From assembly GCA_022508525.1 (NCBI GenBank), contig JAFLVA010000002.1, forward strand, positions 87,877 through 151,876: 64,000 bases of DNA, read 5' to 3'. Shown here one piece after another: positions 53,115 to 64,000 of this stretch. The notes beneath the pieces were generated by a model. The model saw only the letters and a list, made by a program, of their open reading frames with translations, had not been told where the DNA came from and did no database searches. The first letter of the stretch is position 1. Each line of letters starts with the position of its first letter. This DNA is from Erysipelotrichales bacterium (GTDB lineage Bacteria; Bacillota_I; Bacilli_A; RFN20; CAG-826). The position numbers were made by a program, and so were the translations under genes.

Positions 53115-54767
53115 ATGAAAAAAATATTTAAGTATTTGTTTATGCTTAGCATGATTACTGCAGCTACAGTTTCATTAACTAGCTGTGGTGCTAGTAGAGT
53201 TAATAGAAAAGATCTACCACTTTCTTTGAGTGAAGTTCGTAAAGCTCGTGGATATAAAGCAGATTTAGCATCCACTGGAAACGTTAAGGCATTGGTTCTT
53301 CCAATCGAATTCGTTGACTTCCCTTGTAGTGCAGCAAGTTTAGCAAAATATGGTGGCTGTAAAGGGATCCGTGAAGATATTCGACGCACATTATTTGGCT
53401 CTTCAGAAGAAACAACATGGGAATCTCTTTCATCTTTCTATCAAAAATCCAGTTACGGAAACCTAAATATTACTGGTACTGTCGCTGATTGGTATCGTCC
53501 TACATTATCAGCAGCTCAATATGCTATGAGACTTATAGATGATCCTAATAACCATACAGGTATTTCAGATGAAATTATTGATAATGCTGTCGAAGCTTAT
53601 CGCGCAACTCATACAAAAGAAGAAATGGATGAATTTGACTCTGATAAAGATGGCTATATTGATGCCATTTATGCAATTTATACCGTTCCAGCACGTACAA
53701 CAATCGGAAAAATTGATTCAAGTGATTTGTTCTGGGCATATGCATATTGGTCAAATGCTCATAGTGATATTACCAATAACACAGCGGATGAATTACCTGT
53801 TCCATATACATATTTCTGGGCTAGTGTCAGTTTTATGTATGAAGACAAAATGTTAGATGAAAATGGTAATTACGTTGATTATCGTGATGAAAATGGAAAA
53901 TATGTTCCAGACGCACACACATTTATTCATGAAACAGGACACCTTATGGGTTTGCAAGATTACTATAGTTATGATGCCCAAAGTGGATTAGATGACTATG
54001 GTGCAGCTGGTGCTATTGATATGATGGATAACAACGTTGGAGATCATAGTGCATATTCCAAAATGCTTTATGGCTGGACTGAACCATATTATATTACAAA
54101 ATCTACGACACTTACTTTACGACCATTCTATTCATCCGGTGATTTTGCTTTAGTAAATATCAACTGGAATGGTTCAATGTTTGATGAATATCTTTTAATT
54201 GAATATTATCGACCAGAAGGATTAAATGAATATGACTCAAAGCATAAATTTGCTGGTGGATATCCATTAGTTTTCCAAGAACCAGGTGTTAAAGTCTATC
54301 ATATTGACTCACGTTTAGCTGGCTATACTACTAATAGTGGTAATGTTGATTTCGGTTCTGGTTTGAAATTCCAAGACTATATTGATGGAACTGTTATTGA
54401 TAAACGTTTCGCATATTGTGATATTGCTGCAAGCAATACAGCAAGTAGAAGTGTCGTTCCTCAATTCAAATTAATTCACTTACTTGAAAGTAACGGAGAG
54501 ATTTCCTTTGATGATCGTGATCAATACGGACGTCTTGAACACAACTATGCAACTGACGAAGCATTGTTCCATGAAGGAGATACCTTCGGTTATGAAGGTG
54601 GACCATTTGCAGACTTTAGATTTAATTCTGGCCGTAGAATTATGTTCTCATACGGAAACCCTGTATTAGATGAATTTAGCGAAGGAAATCCTGTAGGATT
54701 TAAATTTAAAATCGGTAAGATGACTGAAGAAAGTGTTTCAATAACTTTCACAAAAACAGGAGAATAA
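53115..54767 (+). CDS. M6-like metalloprotease lipoprotein
   Basis: Lipobox SLTSCG; VLPIEFVDFPC; FDSDKDGYIDAIYAIY; FIHETGHLMGLQDYYSYD. Confidence 0.85.
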   Translation: MKKIFKYLFMLSMITAATVSLTSCGASRVNRKDLPLSLSEVRKARGYKADLASTGNVKALVLPIEFVDFPCSAASLAKYGGCKGIREDIRRTLFGSSEETTWESLSSFYQKSSYGNLNITGTVADWYRPTLSAAQYAMRLIDDPNNHTGISDEIIDNAVEAYRATHTKEEMDEFDSDKDGYIDAIYAIYTVPARTTIGKIDSSDLFWAYAYWSNAHSDITNNTADELPVPYTYFWASVSFMYEDKMLDENGNYVDYRDENGKYVPDAHTFIHETGHLMGLQDYYSYDAQSGLDDYGAAGAIDMMDNNVGDHSAYSKMLYGWTEPYYITKSTTLTLRPFYSSGDFALVNINWNGSMFDEYLLIEYYRPEGLNEYDSKHKFAGGYPLVFQEPGVKVYHIDSRLAGYTTNSGNVDFGSGLKFQDYIDGTVIDKRFAYCDIAASNTASRSVVPQFKLIHLLESNGEISFDDRDQYGRLEHNYATDEALFHEGDTFGYEGGPFADFRFNSGRRIMFSYGNPVLDEFSEGNPVGFKFKIGKMTEESVSITFTKTGE

Positions 54768-54777
54768 TAACGTTAAT

Positions 54778-54809
54778 AGGCATATAAGCTTTGACTTGTA
54801 TGCCTTTTT
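54778..54809 (+). terminator. Rho-independent terminator
   Basis: AGGCATATAAGCTTTGACTTGTATGCCTTTTT. Confidence 0.8.
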
Positions 54810-54912
54810 AATATTCGTTCATTATTGCTTAAATTTTAATATTATGTTCTTTATCTTTAAAAACTTATGAAAATATGATAATTTTATTTATATATCTATA
54901 AAGGAGGCATTT

Positions 54913-56424
54913 ATGAAAAAAATCTTTCGTTTTTTTGTTTTCGTGTTTCCTTTTATTTTGAGTAGCTGTTCAAATTCTTTTTCAGGTACTTTTAAAGAAT
55001 TTACTCGCTATACAAAAAATAATGATAATTTTGAATATGTTAAAGGGAATGGCTATTATAAACCAAGTGAATTCACTATGGATTATCAAGAGATTGTTCA
55101 AGATTGGCCATATACTGACAGCAAAAAACAAGTAGCAATGCCATCTACTGGTGAACAAAGGTTGTTAGTAATTCCAGTTGAATTTAATAATAAATCATGT
55201 TCTTCTTTGAAGTTGGGCTGTAATACAGTTCGCGCGCAAATTAGTAATGCTTTTTTTGGAGTTGACTCAAAAAATTCATATTATTCAGTAGCGTCTTATT
55301 ACAATAAATCAAGTTTTGGAAAATTGCATTTACGTGGTAAAGTTGCAGATTGGTATACTAGCATATATGATATAGAAACCATACGCAATAATAGGAATTT
55401 AATTAATACATTAGTGGAAGACGCTGTTAATGATTACAAAGAGAATAACGATGATATAAATGATTTTGATACAAACGGTGACGGATACATTGATGGAGTT
55501 GCTTTAATATACGCTCATGAATATGAGAATAGAAGTTCAAGTTTTTGGGCTTATGAGTCATCATTGTCCACAAGACCTAATCCTAATGATATTCAACCAA
55601 GATCATACTTATGGGCAAGTTATCAATATATGAATGCTGGCAGTGAATTGTCTACGGTTGATTCTCATACACTCATTCACGAAACAGGCCATTTGTTTGG
55701 ATTGGCAGACTATTATTCCAATGATGACTCTCAAACATTCCGCCCATTAGGTGGCATGGACATGATGGATTATAATTTAGGTGATAATAACACTTTTTCA
55801 AAAATGCTATTAAATTGGACTCGACCTTATGTTGTAACAGGAAATGCTGAGATTACAATTAATGCTTCCTATAAAAACGGGGATTGCATTTTAGTGCCGG
55901 CTGGCGAGTGGAATGGCTCAGCTATGGATGAATACCTATTGATTGAATTATATTCACCAGGTGGATTAAATAAAATCGATAGCAGATTAAAATATAATGA
56001 TGGTACACAAGAATTTTCTTTGATGAATAAACCTGGTATAAAAATATATCATGTTGACGCTAGAGTTGCCTATTATATGACTTTTAACCAATCACCTTTT
56101 ATTGGTTATTTAGATGATGAAAGCTTAGAAGAAAAGCTATCAAAATATGATGACATTGGTCAAAAATACTATCGAAAGATTGATCATTCCAATACATTGA
56201 GTGAGTCAAGAAACGGAATACCGCTTATAGAAGTTGTTGATCGCCGCGGTCAAGATTATCTTAAATTAGGCTATTTATATGGCAATGAAAGTTTATTAAT
56301 TAAAGGTAAATGTGATGAATTAATTTCATTTAGCTTTAATAATGGTGCTATTTTGGAGTATGAAATAAATATTAAAGACCTTAGTAAAGACAAAGCGACA
56401 ATTCAATTTATAAAGAAAATATAG
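54913..56424 (+). CDS. M6-like metalloprotease lipoprotein (paralogue)
   Basis: Lipobox ILSSCS; VIPVEFNNKSC; FDTNGDGYIDGVALIY; LIHETGHLFGLADYYS. Confidence 0.85.
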   Translation: MKKIFRFFVFVFPFILSSCSNSFSGTFKEFTRYTKNNDNFEYVKGNGYYKPSEFTMDYQEIVQDWPYTDSKKQVAMPSTGEQRLLVIPVEFNNKSCSSLKLGCNTVRAQISNAFFGVDSKNSYYSVASYYNKSSFGKLHLRGKVADWYTSIYDIETIRNNRNLINTLVEDAVNDYKENNDDINDFDTNGDGYIDGVALIYAHEYENRSSSFWAYESSLSTRPNPNDIQPRSYLWASYQYMNAGSELSTVDSHTLIHETGHLFGLADYYSNDDSQTFRPLGGMDMMDYNLGDNNTFSKMLLNWTRPYVVTGNAEITINASYKNGDCILVPAGEWNGSAMDEYLLIELYSPGGLNKIDSRLKYNDGTQEFSLMNKPGIKIYHVDARVAYYMTFNQSPFIGYLDDESLEEKLSKYDDIGQKYYRKIDHSNTLSESRNGIPLIEVVDRRGQDYLKLGYLYGNESLLIKGKCDELISFSFNNGAILEYEINIKDLSKDKATIQFIKKI

Positions 56425-56432
56425 AAAAATTT

Positions 56433-56461
56433 GCATCTAGCTAGTTTAGATGCTTTTTTTT
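56433..56461 (+). terminator. Rho-independent terminator
   Basis: GCATCTAGCTAGTTTAGATGCTTTTTTTT. Confidence 0.85.
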
Positions 56462-56482
56462 ATAAAAAAAGAAAAAAATCTA

Positions 56483-56512
56483 TTGACTATTAAAATAGTG
56501 ATATTGTATACT
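56483..56512 (+). promoter_or_regulatory. str operon promoter
   Basis: TTGACT-18-TATACT upstream of rpsL. Confidence 0.65.
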
Positions 56513-56616
56513 TATTGAGCATGTGCACAAAGACCAGTTGGTCATTTTTTAAAGAAAAGAAATGATACACCGGGAATTGTGTGCTGTGTGAAATAAATTG
56601 AAAGGAGAACATACTA

Positions 56617-57036
56617 ATGCCAACAATTAATCAATTAGTACGTAATGGTCGTAGTAAAACTACATTCAAATCCAAAGCTCCTGCATTAAATAAGAGATTC
56701 AATTCATTAAGAAAGAAAGAAACATCTCAAAATGCAGCACAAAAACGTGGTGTCTGTACCCGTGTCGGTACAATGACTCCTAAAAAGCCTAACTCAGCTT
56801 TACGTAAGTACGCTCGTGTTCGCTTATCTAATGGTTATGAAGTCACAGCTTATATCGGTGGTGAAGGTCACAACTTACAAGAACACTCAACTGTAATGAT
56901 TCGTGGAGGCCGTGTTAAAGACTTACCAGGTGTCCGTTACCACATTATCCGTGGAACTTTAGATTGTGCAGGTATTGAAAAGCGCCGTCAATCACGTTCT
57001 TTATACGGAACAAAGAAACCTAAAGAAAGCAAATAA
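56617..57036 (+). CDS. rpsL: 30S ribosomal protein S12
   Basis: [29 protein letters not shown]. Confidence 0.98.
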   Translation: MPTINQLVRNGRSKTTFKSKAPALNKRFNSLRKKETSQNAAQKRGVCTRVGTMTPKKPNSALRKYARVRLSNGYEVTAYIGGEGHNLQEHSTVMIRGGRVKDLPGVRYHIIRGTLDCAGIEKRRQSRSLYGTKKPKESK

Positions 57037-57082
57037 TGATTAAACAAGAATAAAAATTGTTTAAGGAAGGAGGAAATATTAT

Positions 57083-57553
57083 ATGCCACGTAAGGGAAGC
57101 GTTGCAAAGCGCGATGTGTTACCAGATCCAATTTATAATTCAAAACTCGTAACACGATTAATTAATAAAATTATGATAGATGGTAAGAGAGGAACTGCTC
57201 AAACTATCTTATACAATGCTTTTAAGAAAATTGAAGCAAAGACTGAAAAGCCTGCGATGGATGTTTTCGCTACAGCAATTAATAACATTATGCCAGAACA
57301 CGAATTAAAGGTTCGTCGTATTGGTGCAGCTAACTACCAAGTTCCAATCGAAGTTGCTCCTGATCGTAAAATTACATTAGGTCTTCGCTGGTTAGTTAAC
57401 TATGCTCGTTTAAGAAACGAAAAAACTATGGAAGAAAAACTCTGTAATGAGATTATTGATGCCGCAAATGGTACAGGTGCATCAGTTAAGAAACGTGAAG
57501 ATACACATAAAATGGCAGAAGCTAACAAAGCTTATGCACATTATCGTTGGTAG
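57083..57553 (+). CDS. rpsG: 30S ribosomal protein S7
   Basis: [28 protein letters not shown]. Confidence 0.98.
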   Translation: MPRKGSVAKRDVLPDPIYNSKLVTRLINKIMIDGKRGTAQTILYNAFKKIEAKTEKPAMDVFATAINNIMPEHELKVRRIGAANYQVPIEVAPDRKITLGLRWLVNYARLRNEKTMEEKLCNEIIDAANGTGASVKKREDTHKMAEANKAYAHYRW

Positions 57554-57571
57554 TAGTAGGAGGACGACAAA

Positions 57572-59650
57572 ATGGCTCGTGAATATGATTTAGCTCATAC
57601 CCGTAATATCGGTATCATGGCTCACATTGATGCTGGTAAGACAACTACTACAGAACGTATCTTATTCTATACAGGTAAGATTCATAAAATCGGCGAAGTA
57701 CATGATGGTGCTGCTACAATGGACTGGATGGTCCAAGAACAAGAAAGAGGTATTACCATTACTTCAGCTGCTACAACAGCATTCTGGAAAGGTAACCGTA
57801 TTAACGTTATCGACACTCCGGGACACGTCGACTTTACTGTTGAAGTAGAACGTTCACTCCGTGTTCTTGATGGTGCTGTTACTGTTCTTGATGGTAAGAA
57901 CGGTGTTGAACCACAAACTGAAACTGTTTGGAGACAAGGTACAAAATATGGCGTACCACGTATCGTCTTCGTTAACAAATTAGATGCTATTGGTGCTGAC
58001 TTCGATATGTGTGTTGAAACATTACACTCACGTTTAGGTGCTAATGCTGCAGCTATCCAATATCCAATTGGTATTGAATCAAGCTTAAGTGGTGTCATTG
58101 ATATTGTCGAAAGAAAAGCATGGCATTACACAAACGATAAGTCTGTTGAACCAGAACTTGTCGATATTCCAGAAGAATATAAAGATAAAGTCGAAGAATT
58201 ACGCGCTATTTTATTAGAAAAATTAGCAGCATTCGACGATGATATGATGATGTTAGTTCTTGAAGGAGAAGACGTACCAGTCGACCTTATTAAGAACACA
58301 ATTCGTAAAGCTGTTTTAACTGGTGAATTCTTCCCAGTATTATGTGGATCAGCTTACAAAAACAAAGGTATTCAAATGTTACTTGATGCAGTCATTGACT
58401 ACTTACCAAGTCCACTTGACATACCTCCTGCCACAGGTACATTATCTGATGGTACAGAATATAAATGTATCCCAGATGATAACGCACCTTTAGCAGCTCT
58501 TGCTTTCAAAATTGCTACTGACCCATTCGTTGGTCGTTTAGCATATTTCAGAGTTTACACAGGTGTTGTAAAATCTGGTAGCTATGTCTTAAACTCAACA
58601 AAAGGTGTTAAAGAAAGAGTTGGACGTTTAGTCTTAATGCATTCTAACCACCGTCAAGAGGTCGAAGAAGTTCACGCTGGTGAAATTGCTGCGATGATTG
58701 GTTTAAAGAACACAACTACAGGTGACACTCTCTGTGATGAAAAATTAGACGTTATCTTGGAAAAAATGGAATTCCCAGAACCAGTTATTGAAGAAGCAAT
58801 TGAGCCAAAATCAAAAGCTGACCAAGATAAGATGACTTTAGCTTTAATTAAGTTAGCTGAAGAAGACCCAACATTCAAAGTTCACACAAATAGTGAAACT
58901 GGACAAACAATTATCGCTGGTGTTGGTGAATTACACTTAGACATCATCGTTGACCGTTTAAAGAGAGAATTCAACGTACAATGTAACGTTGGTGCTCCAC
59001 AAGTTAACTATCGTGAAACTATTAGAGCAACTGCTGAATGTGAAGGTAAATACATTAAACAATCTGGTGGTCGTGGACAATACGGTCACGTATGGATTAA
59101 ATTTGAACCAAACCCAGGTAAAGGATTTGAATTCGTTGACGCTATCGTTGGTGGTACAGTCCCTCGTGAATATATCAAACCAACTGAAGATGGTCTTCGT
59201 GATTCCTTAAACCGTGGTTTAATCGCTGGATTCCCAGTCGTTGATATTAAAGCAACATTATTTGATGGATCTTACCATGATGTTGACTCATCTGAATCAG
59301 CTTATAAGATTGCTGCATCAATGGCTCTTAAAGAAGCAGCTAGAAAATGTAATCCTGTCATTCTTGAACCAATTATGAAAGTAGAAATTACTGTTCCTCA
59401 AGAATACATGGGTGATGTAATGGGTGATATTACTAAACGTCGTGGAACAATTGAAGGTATGAATCAACGTGCTAATGCACAAATTATTGATGCATACATT
59501 CCACTTGCAACAATGTTTGGTTATGTTACAGACTTACGTTCTTTCACACAAGGTCGTGGAAACTACACAATGCAATTTGATCACTTTGATGAATGCCCAC
59601 GCTTTGTTGCTGATGAAATCATCAAAAAGAGCGGTATGTCCAATAGATAA
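57572..59650 (+). CDS. fusA: elongation factor G
   Basis: [21 protein letters not shown]. Confidence 0.98.
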   Translation: MAREYDLAHTRNIGIMAHIDAGKTTTTERILFYTGKIHKIGEVHDGAATMDWMVQEQERGITITSAATTAFWKGNRINVIDTPGHVDFTVEVERSLRVLDGAVTVLDGKNGVEPQTETVWRQGTKYGVPRIVFVNKLDAIGADFDMCVETLHSRLGANAAAIQYPIGIESSLSGVIDIVERKAWHYTNDKSVEPELVDIPEEYKDKVEELRAILLEKLAAFDDDMMMLVLEGEDVPVDLIKNTIRKAVLTGEFFPVLCGSAYKNKGIQMLLDAVIDYLPSPLDIPPATGTLSDGTEYKCIPDDNAPLAALAFKIATDPFVGRLAYFRVYTGVVKSGSYVLNSTKGVKERVGRLVLMHSNHRQEVEEVHAGEIAAMIGLKNTTTGDTLCDEKLDVILEKMEFPEPVIEEAIEPKSKADQDKMTLALIKLAEEDPTFKVHTNSETGQTIIAGVGELHLDIIVDRLKREFNVQCNVGAPQVNYRETIRATAECEGKYIKQSGGRGQYGHVWIKFEPNPGKGFEFVDAIVGGTVPREYIKPTEDGLRDSLNRGLIAGFPVVDIKATLFDGSYHDVDSSESAYKIAASMALKEAARKCNPVILEPIMKVEITVPQEYMGDVMGDITKRRGTIEGMNQRANAQIIDAYIPLATMFGYVTDLRSFTQGRGNYTMQFDHFDECPRFVADEIIKKSGMSNR

Positions 59651-59742
59651 TTAAATATATCTATTTAAAATATTGATTTTAAAATAAACTTGCTATATTA
59701 TGAATTCAATGAGAATTTTATTAAATAAAGGAGGAAATTCAA

Positions 59743-60927
59743 ATGGCAAAGGAAAAATTTGATAGAAGTAAAGTCCACGTTAATATTGGTACTATCGGTC
59801 ACGTTGACCATGGTAAGACAACATTAACAGCGGCCATCACCAATGTTTTAGCAAAAAAAGGTGGTGCAAAGGCTACAGCATATGACCAAATCGATGCTGC
59901 ACCAGAAGAAAAAGCACGTGGTATTACAATTAATACTGCACACATTGAGTACACAACTGACAAACGTCACTATGCACACGTTGACTGTCCAGGGCACGCA
60001 GACTACGTAAAGAACATGATTACTGGTGCTGCTCAAATGGATGGTGCAATCTTAGTTGTTGCAGCTACTGATGGTGTTATGCCTCAAACTCGTGAACACA
60101 TCTTACTTGCTCGTCAAGTTGGTGTTCCATACATTGTTGTATTCTTAAACAAAACAGACTTAGTTGATGACCCAGAATTAATCGACTTAGTTGAAATGGA
60201 TGTCCGTGACTTATTAAATTCATACGGATTCCCAGGCGACGACACACCAGTCGTTCGTGGTTCAGCAAGACTTGCTTTAGATGGCAATGCAGAAGCTGAA
60301 AAAGCAATCTTAGAATTAATGGATGCTGTTGATTCATACATCCCAGATCCAGCTCGTTCTAACGATTTACCATTCTTACTCCCAATCGAAGACGTTCTCA
60401 CAATTACAGGTCGTGGAACAGTCGTTACTGGTAGAGTCGAACGTGGTATGTTAAAACTAAACGACGAAGTTGAAATCGTTGGTATTAAGGAAACAAAGAA
60501 ATCTGTTGTTACAGGTATCGAAATGTTCCGTAAATTATTAGACTACGCTGAAGCAGGCGACAACGTCGGTGTCTTACTCCGTGGTGTCAACCGTGACGAA
60601 GTAGTTCGTGGTCAAGTTGTAGCAAAACCTGGTTCTGTTACTCCACATACAAAATTCGTTGCTTCTGTCTACGTATTAACAAAAGAAGAAGGCGGACGTC
60701 ATACTGCTTTCTTAACAAATTACCGTCCACAATTCTATTTCCGTACAACTGATATTACAGGTGTTATTACACTTCCAGCTGGCGTTGAAATGGTTATGCC
60801 TGGCGATAACGTAACATTAACTGTTGAACTTATTCACCCAGTTGCAATTGAAAAAGGTACTAAGTTCTCAATCCGTGAAGGCGGACGTACAGTTGGTGCT
60901 GGTACAGTTAGCGAAATCCTTAAATAA
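59743..60927 (+). CDS. tuf: elongation factor Tu
   Basis: [45 protein letters not shown]. Confidence 0.99.
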   Translation: MAKEKFDRSKVHVNIGTIGHVDHGKTTLTAAITNVLAKKGGAKATAYDQIDAAPEEKARGITINTAHIEYTTDKRHYAHVDCPGHADYVKNMITGAAQMDGAILVVAATDGVMPQTREHILLARQVGVPYIVVFLNKTDLVDDPELIDLVEMDVRDLLNSYGFPGDDTPVVRGSARLALDGNAEAEKAILELMDAVDSYIPDPARSNDLPFLLPIEDVLTITGRGTVVTGRVERGMLKLNDEVEIVGIKETKKSVVTGIEMFRKLLDYAEAGDNVGVLLRGVNRDEVVRGQVVAKPGSVTPHTKFVASVYVLTKEEGGRHTAFLTNYRPQFYFRTTDITGVITLPAGVEMVMPGDNVTLTVELIHPVAIEKGTKFSIREGGRTVGAGTVSEILK

Positions 60928-60946
60928 TTTCAATAACAAGCAAATT

Positions 60947-60973
60947 AAAGGCCCTTTTATGGGCCTTTTTTTA
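60947..60973 (+). terminator. Rho-independent terminator
   Basis: AAAGGCCCTTTTATGGGCCTTTTTTTA. Confidence 0.9.
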
Positions 60974-60984
60974 TGGAATCGATT

Positions 60985-61647
60985 TTAAAACGCTTTTGAG
61001 ATTTCTACGTATTGCTTTTCAATTTGATTAAATATATTTTCAGCTTCATCAGTTTGATTAGACATCATTTTTATGATATATAATTGCCAATTTTTCATTA
61101 TACTATCGATATTTTGAGTGTTTGCCTTGCCCATTTGTAATTGTGAATAACTATTCATCAAATCTTTAGTAGTATTTTTATGATATGCCAGAGTGTTTTG
61201 ATCTTTTTTATTAACAACATCAATGAAATCTAAAATGTTATTTTGAAATTCTTCAATAATTTGTGTGAAGTTATATGCATTTGGTAAAGACATGTGGTAT
61301 TCAATACATTTAATTAATTGAGAATTGCTATCGTGAAGAGGTTTATTCGCACTATAGACATAATTAGGTATATATATTTTAGATAGTAATAATTGTTTGA
61401 TTAAATAGGCATGTTTTATAAATAGAGTTGGACAATCTAATTCAAAACTTTCTTCATTACTATCACGAGTATTTAATGGGATATTTAATGGTTGACCAGC
61501 ATGGAGTATTGATACTTTTAAAATAGGATTCAATCTTAAAATATATTCTTTGCTAACATTCATTTTTTGACAAATGGTATCTATTGTTTCATTTGGTTGC
61601 ACTACATATAATTTTAATTTATTGATTTTTTCGCTCATTTTATTCAC
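60985..61647 (-). CDS. LysM-domain protein with C-terminal helical region, no signal peptide seen
   Basis: LYVVQPNETIDTICQKMNVSKEYILRLNPILKVSILHAGQPLNIP. Confidence 0.75.
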   Translation of the reverse strand: MNKMSEKINKLKLYVVQPNETIDTICQKMNVSKEYILRLNPILKVSILHAGQPLNIPLNTRDSNEESFELDCPTLFIKHAYLIKQLLLSKIYIPNYVYSANKPLHDSNSQLIKCIEYHMSLPNAYNFTQIIEEFQNNILDFIDVVNKKDQNTLAYHKNTTKDLMNSYSQLQMGKANTQNIDSIMKNWQLYIIKMMSNQTDEAENIFNQIEKQYVEISKAF

Positions 61648-61739
61648 CTTTAATAACTTATATGTGACAATATTAAATTTATTCTATTTGAGTTTATATT
61701 AAATTATTATTATAATAATAAAGAATGTAGGTGAAACTA

Positions 61740-62729
61740 ATGAATGAAACAGTAAAAGAAGAAAAAATTGTACCAATACAAAATGCAGGTTTAATCAAGC
61801 GTACATTTGCTGGTATATTAGATTTTGTAATAATGATATTGGTTTGTTTAATGTTTCAAGGCTTTATAACATTTCCTATCGCTAAAGCAATTGCAACTGA
61901 CTATGATCAAAATTATGAAAAAACAATTTCTTATTATAAAGAATCAAATCTTGTGCTTTACGATAAAGAATCAAAGCAATTAGTTCAATTGGAAGAGTCA
62001 AAGTATTTAATAGCTGCTCAACAATATTATAACGTGTATTGCGCAAGCGAATATGAAGGAGTGCATGCTTGTTCAACATTTGGGAAAACATTTAGAGAAG
62101 TAGTTGAAGAAGATAAACAGCTCGTGGATTTTGTGGTGTTTAATGAAAATGATAGTTTCTCTTTCAAGGTACCAGAAGATAGCGAGCAAAATAAAGAACA
62201 ACTTATTTCTGCTATTAAAAGTCGCATTTATAGTAAAGCATTATATGATTTACAAAATTCTAAACTCTTTTTAAAATCAAATAGATATATAACGAATGTC
62301 CAAAATTATTCTCAATATAGTGCACTTGCAATTTCTATGCTTCTCGTATATTTTTTACCATCGATGATTAGCAAAAAAGGTCAGACAATTGGCAAATTAA
62401 TATTCAAATTATCTGTGACAAATCAAGAAGGATTCCAAGTAAAAAAATCGCAAATTGCAGTTAGATTTTTAGCATTTGCAGTTATTAATGTTGTGCTAGG
62501 ACTAGTCACTATAATGATTATTCCATTAGTATCATTTGCATTTATGTGTATAAGTAAGCGCAATAGTGCACTTCATGATTATTGCGCAGTAACGAGAGTT
62601 GTAGACGACAAAGCTTCAGTTATCTATAAAAATCGCCAAGAATTTGAAGCTGCTGCAGAAGCTGAAGAAACTCGTTTTGAAGAGATTGATAATGCGAGAG
62701 AGAATTATTATAGTTCTCAAGAAAAATAA
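61740..62729 (+). CDS. RDD family membrane protein
   Basis: NAGLIKRTFAGILDFVIMILVC; KKGQTIGKLIFKLSV; SALHDYCAVTRVV. Confidence 0.85.
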   Translation: MNETVKEEKIVPIQNAGLIKRTFAGILDFVIMILVCLMFQGFITFPIAKAIATDYDQNYEKTISYYKESNLVLYDKESKQLVQLEESKYLIAAQQYYNVYCASEYEGVHACSTFGKTFREVVEEDKQLVDFVVFNENDSFSFKVPEDSEQNKEQLISAIKSRIYSKALYDLQNSKLFLKSNRYITNVQNYSQYSALAISMLLVYFLPSMISKKGQTIGKLIFKLSVTNQEGFQVKKSQIAVRFLAFAVINVVLGLVTIMIIPLVSFAFMCISKRNSALHDYCAVTRVVDDKASVIYKNRQEFEAAAEAEETRFEEIDNARENYYSSQEK

Positions 62730-62742
62730 ATTTTATTTATAA

Positions 62743-62778
62743 AGGCACACTTATTTATAAAAAAGTGTGTCTTTTTTC
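62743..62778 (+). terminator. Rho-independent terminator
   Basis: GGCACACTT...AAGTGTGTCTTTTTT. Confidence 0.8.
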
Positions 62779-62900
62779 ATGTATTTTTTACTTATTGCAT
62801 TATTAAAAATTTTTCTCTTTGTTTTAAGTTGATAAAGCCCTTTCATTTATGTTAATATTACTATAGTAATATACAGTAAAACTGTAAAAGGAGAAATAAT

Positions 62901-63833
62901 ATGGAAGTAAAATTAGAAAATCTTTCCAAAGTATTTCCAGGCACAAAGAAAAGGCCTAGTACAACTGCAGTTGACAGCATGAATTTGACAATTCCTGATG
63001 GTCAACTTGTTGGTTTGCTTGGTCCTTCTGGATGTGGTAAATCTACGACTCTTTATATGATTTCTGGTTTACACAAGCCAACTGACGGAAAGATATTTTT
63101 TGGTGACCAAGATGTTACCAACGTACCTCCAGAAAAACGTGGCATTGGACTTGTTTTCCAAAACTATGCTTTGTATCCACATTTAACTGTGAGACAAAAC
63201 ATTATGTTCCCATTAGAGAACATTAGACCAAGAATGCCTAAGTCAGAGATGGTCGCGATTGCAAACGAAATGGCAAAATTAGTTGATATTGATCGTTACA
63301 TGGATCGCAAACCAAGAGAACTTTCTGGTGGTCAACAACAACGTGTTGCAATTGCACGTGCGTTAGCAAAGAAACCTCAAGTATTGTTACTTGATGAACC
63401 TCTTTCTAACCTTGACGCTCGTTTAAGACTTCAAACTCGTGAAGAAATTAAACGTATTCAACGTGAGACTGGTATTACAACAATCTTCGTTACCCATGAC
63501 CAAGAAGAAGCAATGAGCATTTCAGACTTCATCGTAGTTATGAAATTTGGTGAAATCCAACAAATTGGTAAACCACAAGATGTTTATGATGAGCCTGCAA
63601 ATTTATTCGTTGCTAAATTCTTAGGATCTCCAGCTATTAACGTTTTTGATGGAGAAATTAAAAACGATAAACTTTATGTCAATGACAAAGTTGTTAATGG
63701 AGATTATAAAGGACATGGCGAGTTAGATTTAGGAAGCGAAGATGCTTATAATGCCTTTGTATCTGCAGGTTATAAAGGTTCTTATAATGATTATTTAAAA
63801 CTTGTCTATCACACTGATACGAAAGCTGAATAA
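62901..63833 (+). CDS. carbohydrate ABC transporter ATP-binding protein (MsmX/UgpC-like), atypical C-terminus
   Basis: GLLGPSGCGKSTTLYMISGL; LSGGQQQRVAIARALAKKPQVLLLDEPLSNLDARLR. Confidence 0.92.
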   Translation: MEVKLENLSKVFPGTKKRPSTTAVDSMNLTIPDGQLVGLLGPSGCGKSTTLYMISGLHKPTDGKIFFGDQDVTNVPPEKRGIGLVFQNYALYPHLTVRQNIMFPLENIRPRMPKSEMVAIANEMAKLVDIDRYMDRKPRELSGGQQQRVAIARALAKKPQVLLLDEPLSNLDARLRLQTREEIKRIQRETGITTIFVTHDQEEAMSISDFIVVMKFGEIQQIGKPQDVYDEPANLFVAKFLGSPAINVFDGEIKNDKLYVNDKVVNGDYKGHGELDLGSEDAYNAFVSAGYKGSYNDYLKLVYHTDTKAE

Positions 63834-63864
63834 TTAATAGGAACAGCAGAGAGGAGAATTTAAA

Positions 63865-64000
63865 ATGCATATAAAATTAAAAACAAAATCAGCAATATGT
63901 GTATTCGTTTCAATAGTGTCATTTCTATTGTTAATGGTGACAGGACTAGTTATGCTAGGAGGAGAATTCTTCAGTTGGGTAACTAAAGGTTTCCATTATA
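63865..64000 (+). CDS. membrane protein, probable ABC permease, truncated by window edge
   Basis: MHIKLKTKSAICVFVSIVSFLLLMVTGLVMLGGEFFSWVTKGFHY; RBS GAGGAG; follows ABC ATPase. Confidence 0.5.
   Translation, partial: MHIKLKTKSAICVFVSIVSFLLLMVTGLVMLGGEFFSWVTKGFHY

Overview
AT-rich, low-GC Firmicutes/Mollicutes-like chromosomal window, mostly core translation and transcription genes on the + strand with accessory genes between them. Order: HTH/DUF2975-like membrane module, asnA, ArsB/NhaD-type permease, an orphan gene, a small lipoprotein island (including a 10x CxxC DnaJ-zinc-finger-like lipoprotein), tRNA-Ala(CGC), add, udk, tgt-queA-queH, the S10-spc-alpha superoperon (rpsJ to rplQ, no rpmD), a large lipoprotein with a possible aerolysin-like domain and GLUG-type repeats, a DUF4177-like small protein, tspO, preT-preA, a [FeFe]-hydrogenase hydCBA-like operon, cysS-mgtC-rlmB-sigma factor-rpmG-secE-nusG, rplKAJL, a methyltransferase, rpoBC, two tandem M6-like metalloprotease lipoproteins, rpsL-rpsG-fusA-tuf, a LysM protein, an RDD protein, and an MsmX-like ABC ATPase with an unusual C-terminus. 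I saw no CRISPR array, transposon, integrase or phage module. The best leads are: (1) RpoB has Asn at the position equivalent to E. coli H526, a known rifampicin-resistance position; (2) the lipoprotein after rplQ has a G-rich promoter spacer that could be phase-variable; (3) the 10x CxxC lipoprotein with an internal 11-aa duplication; (4) tandem secreted M6-like proteases between rpoC and rpsL; (5) PreTA, linked to pyrimidine and 5-fluorouracil reduction. I do not see a clearly novel multi-gene system. No searches were run, so family calls rest on motif recognition and synteny.
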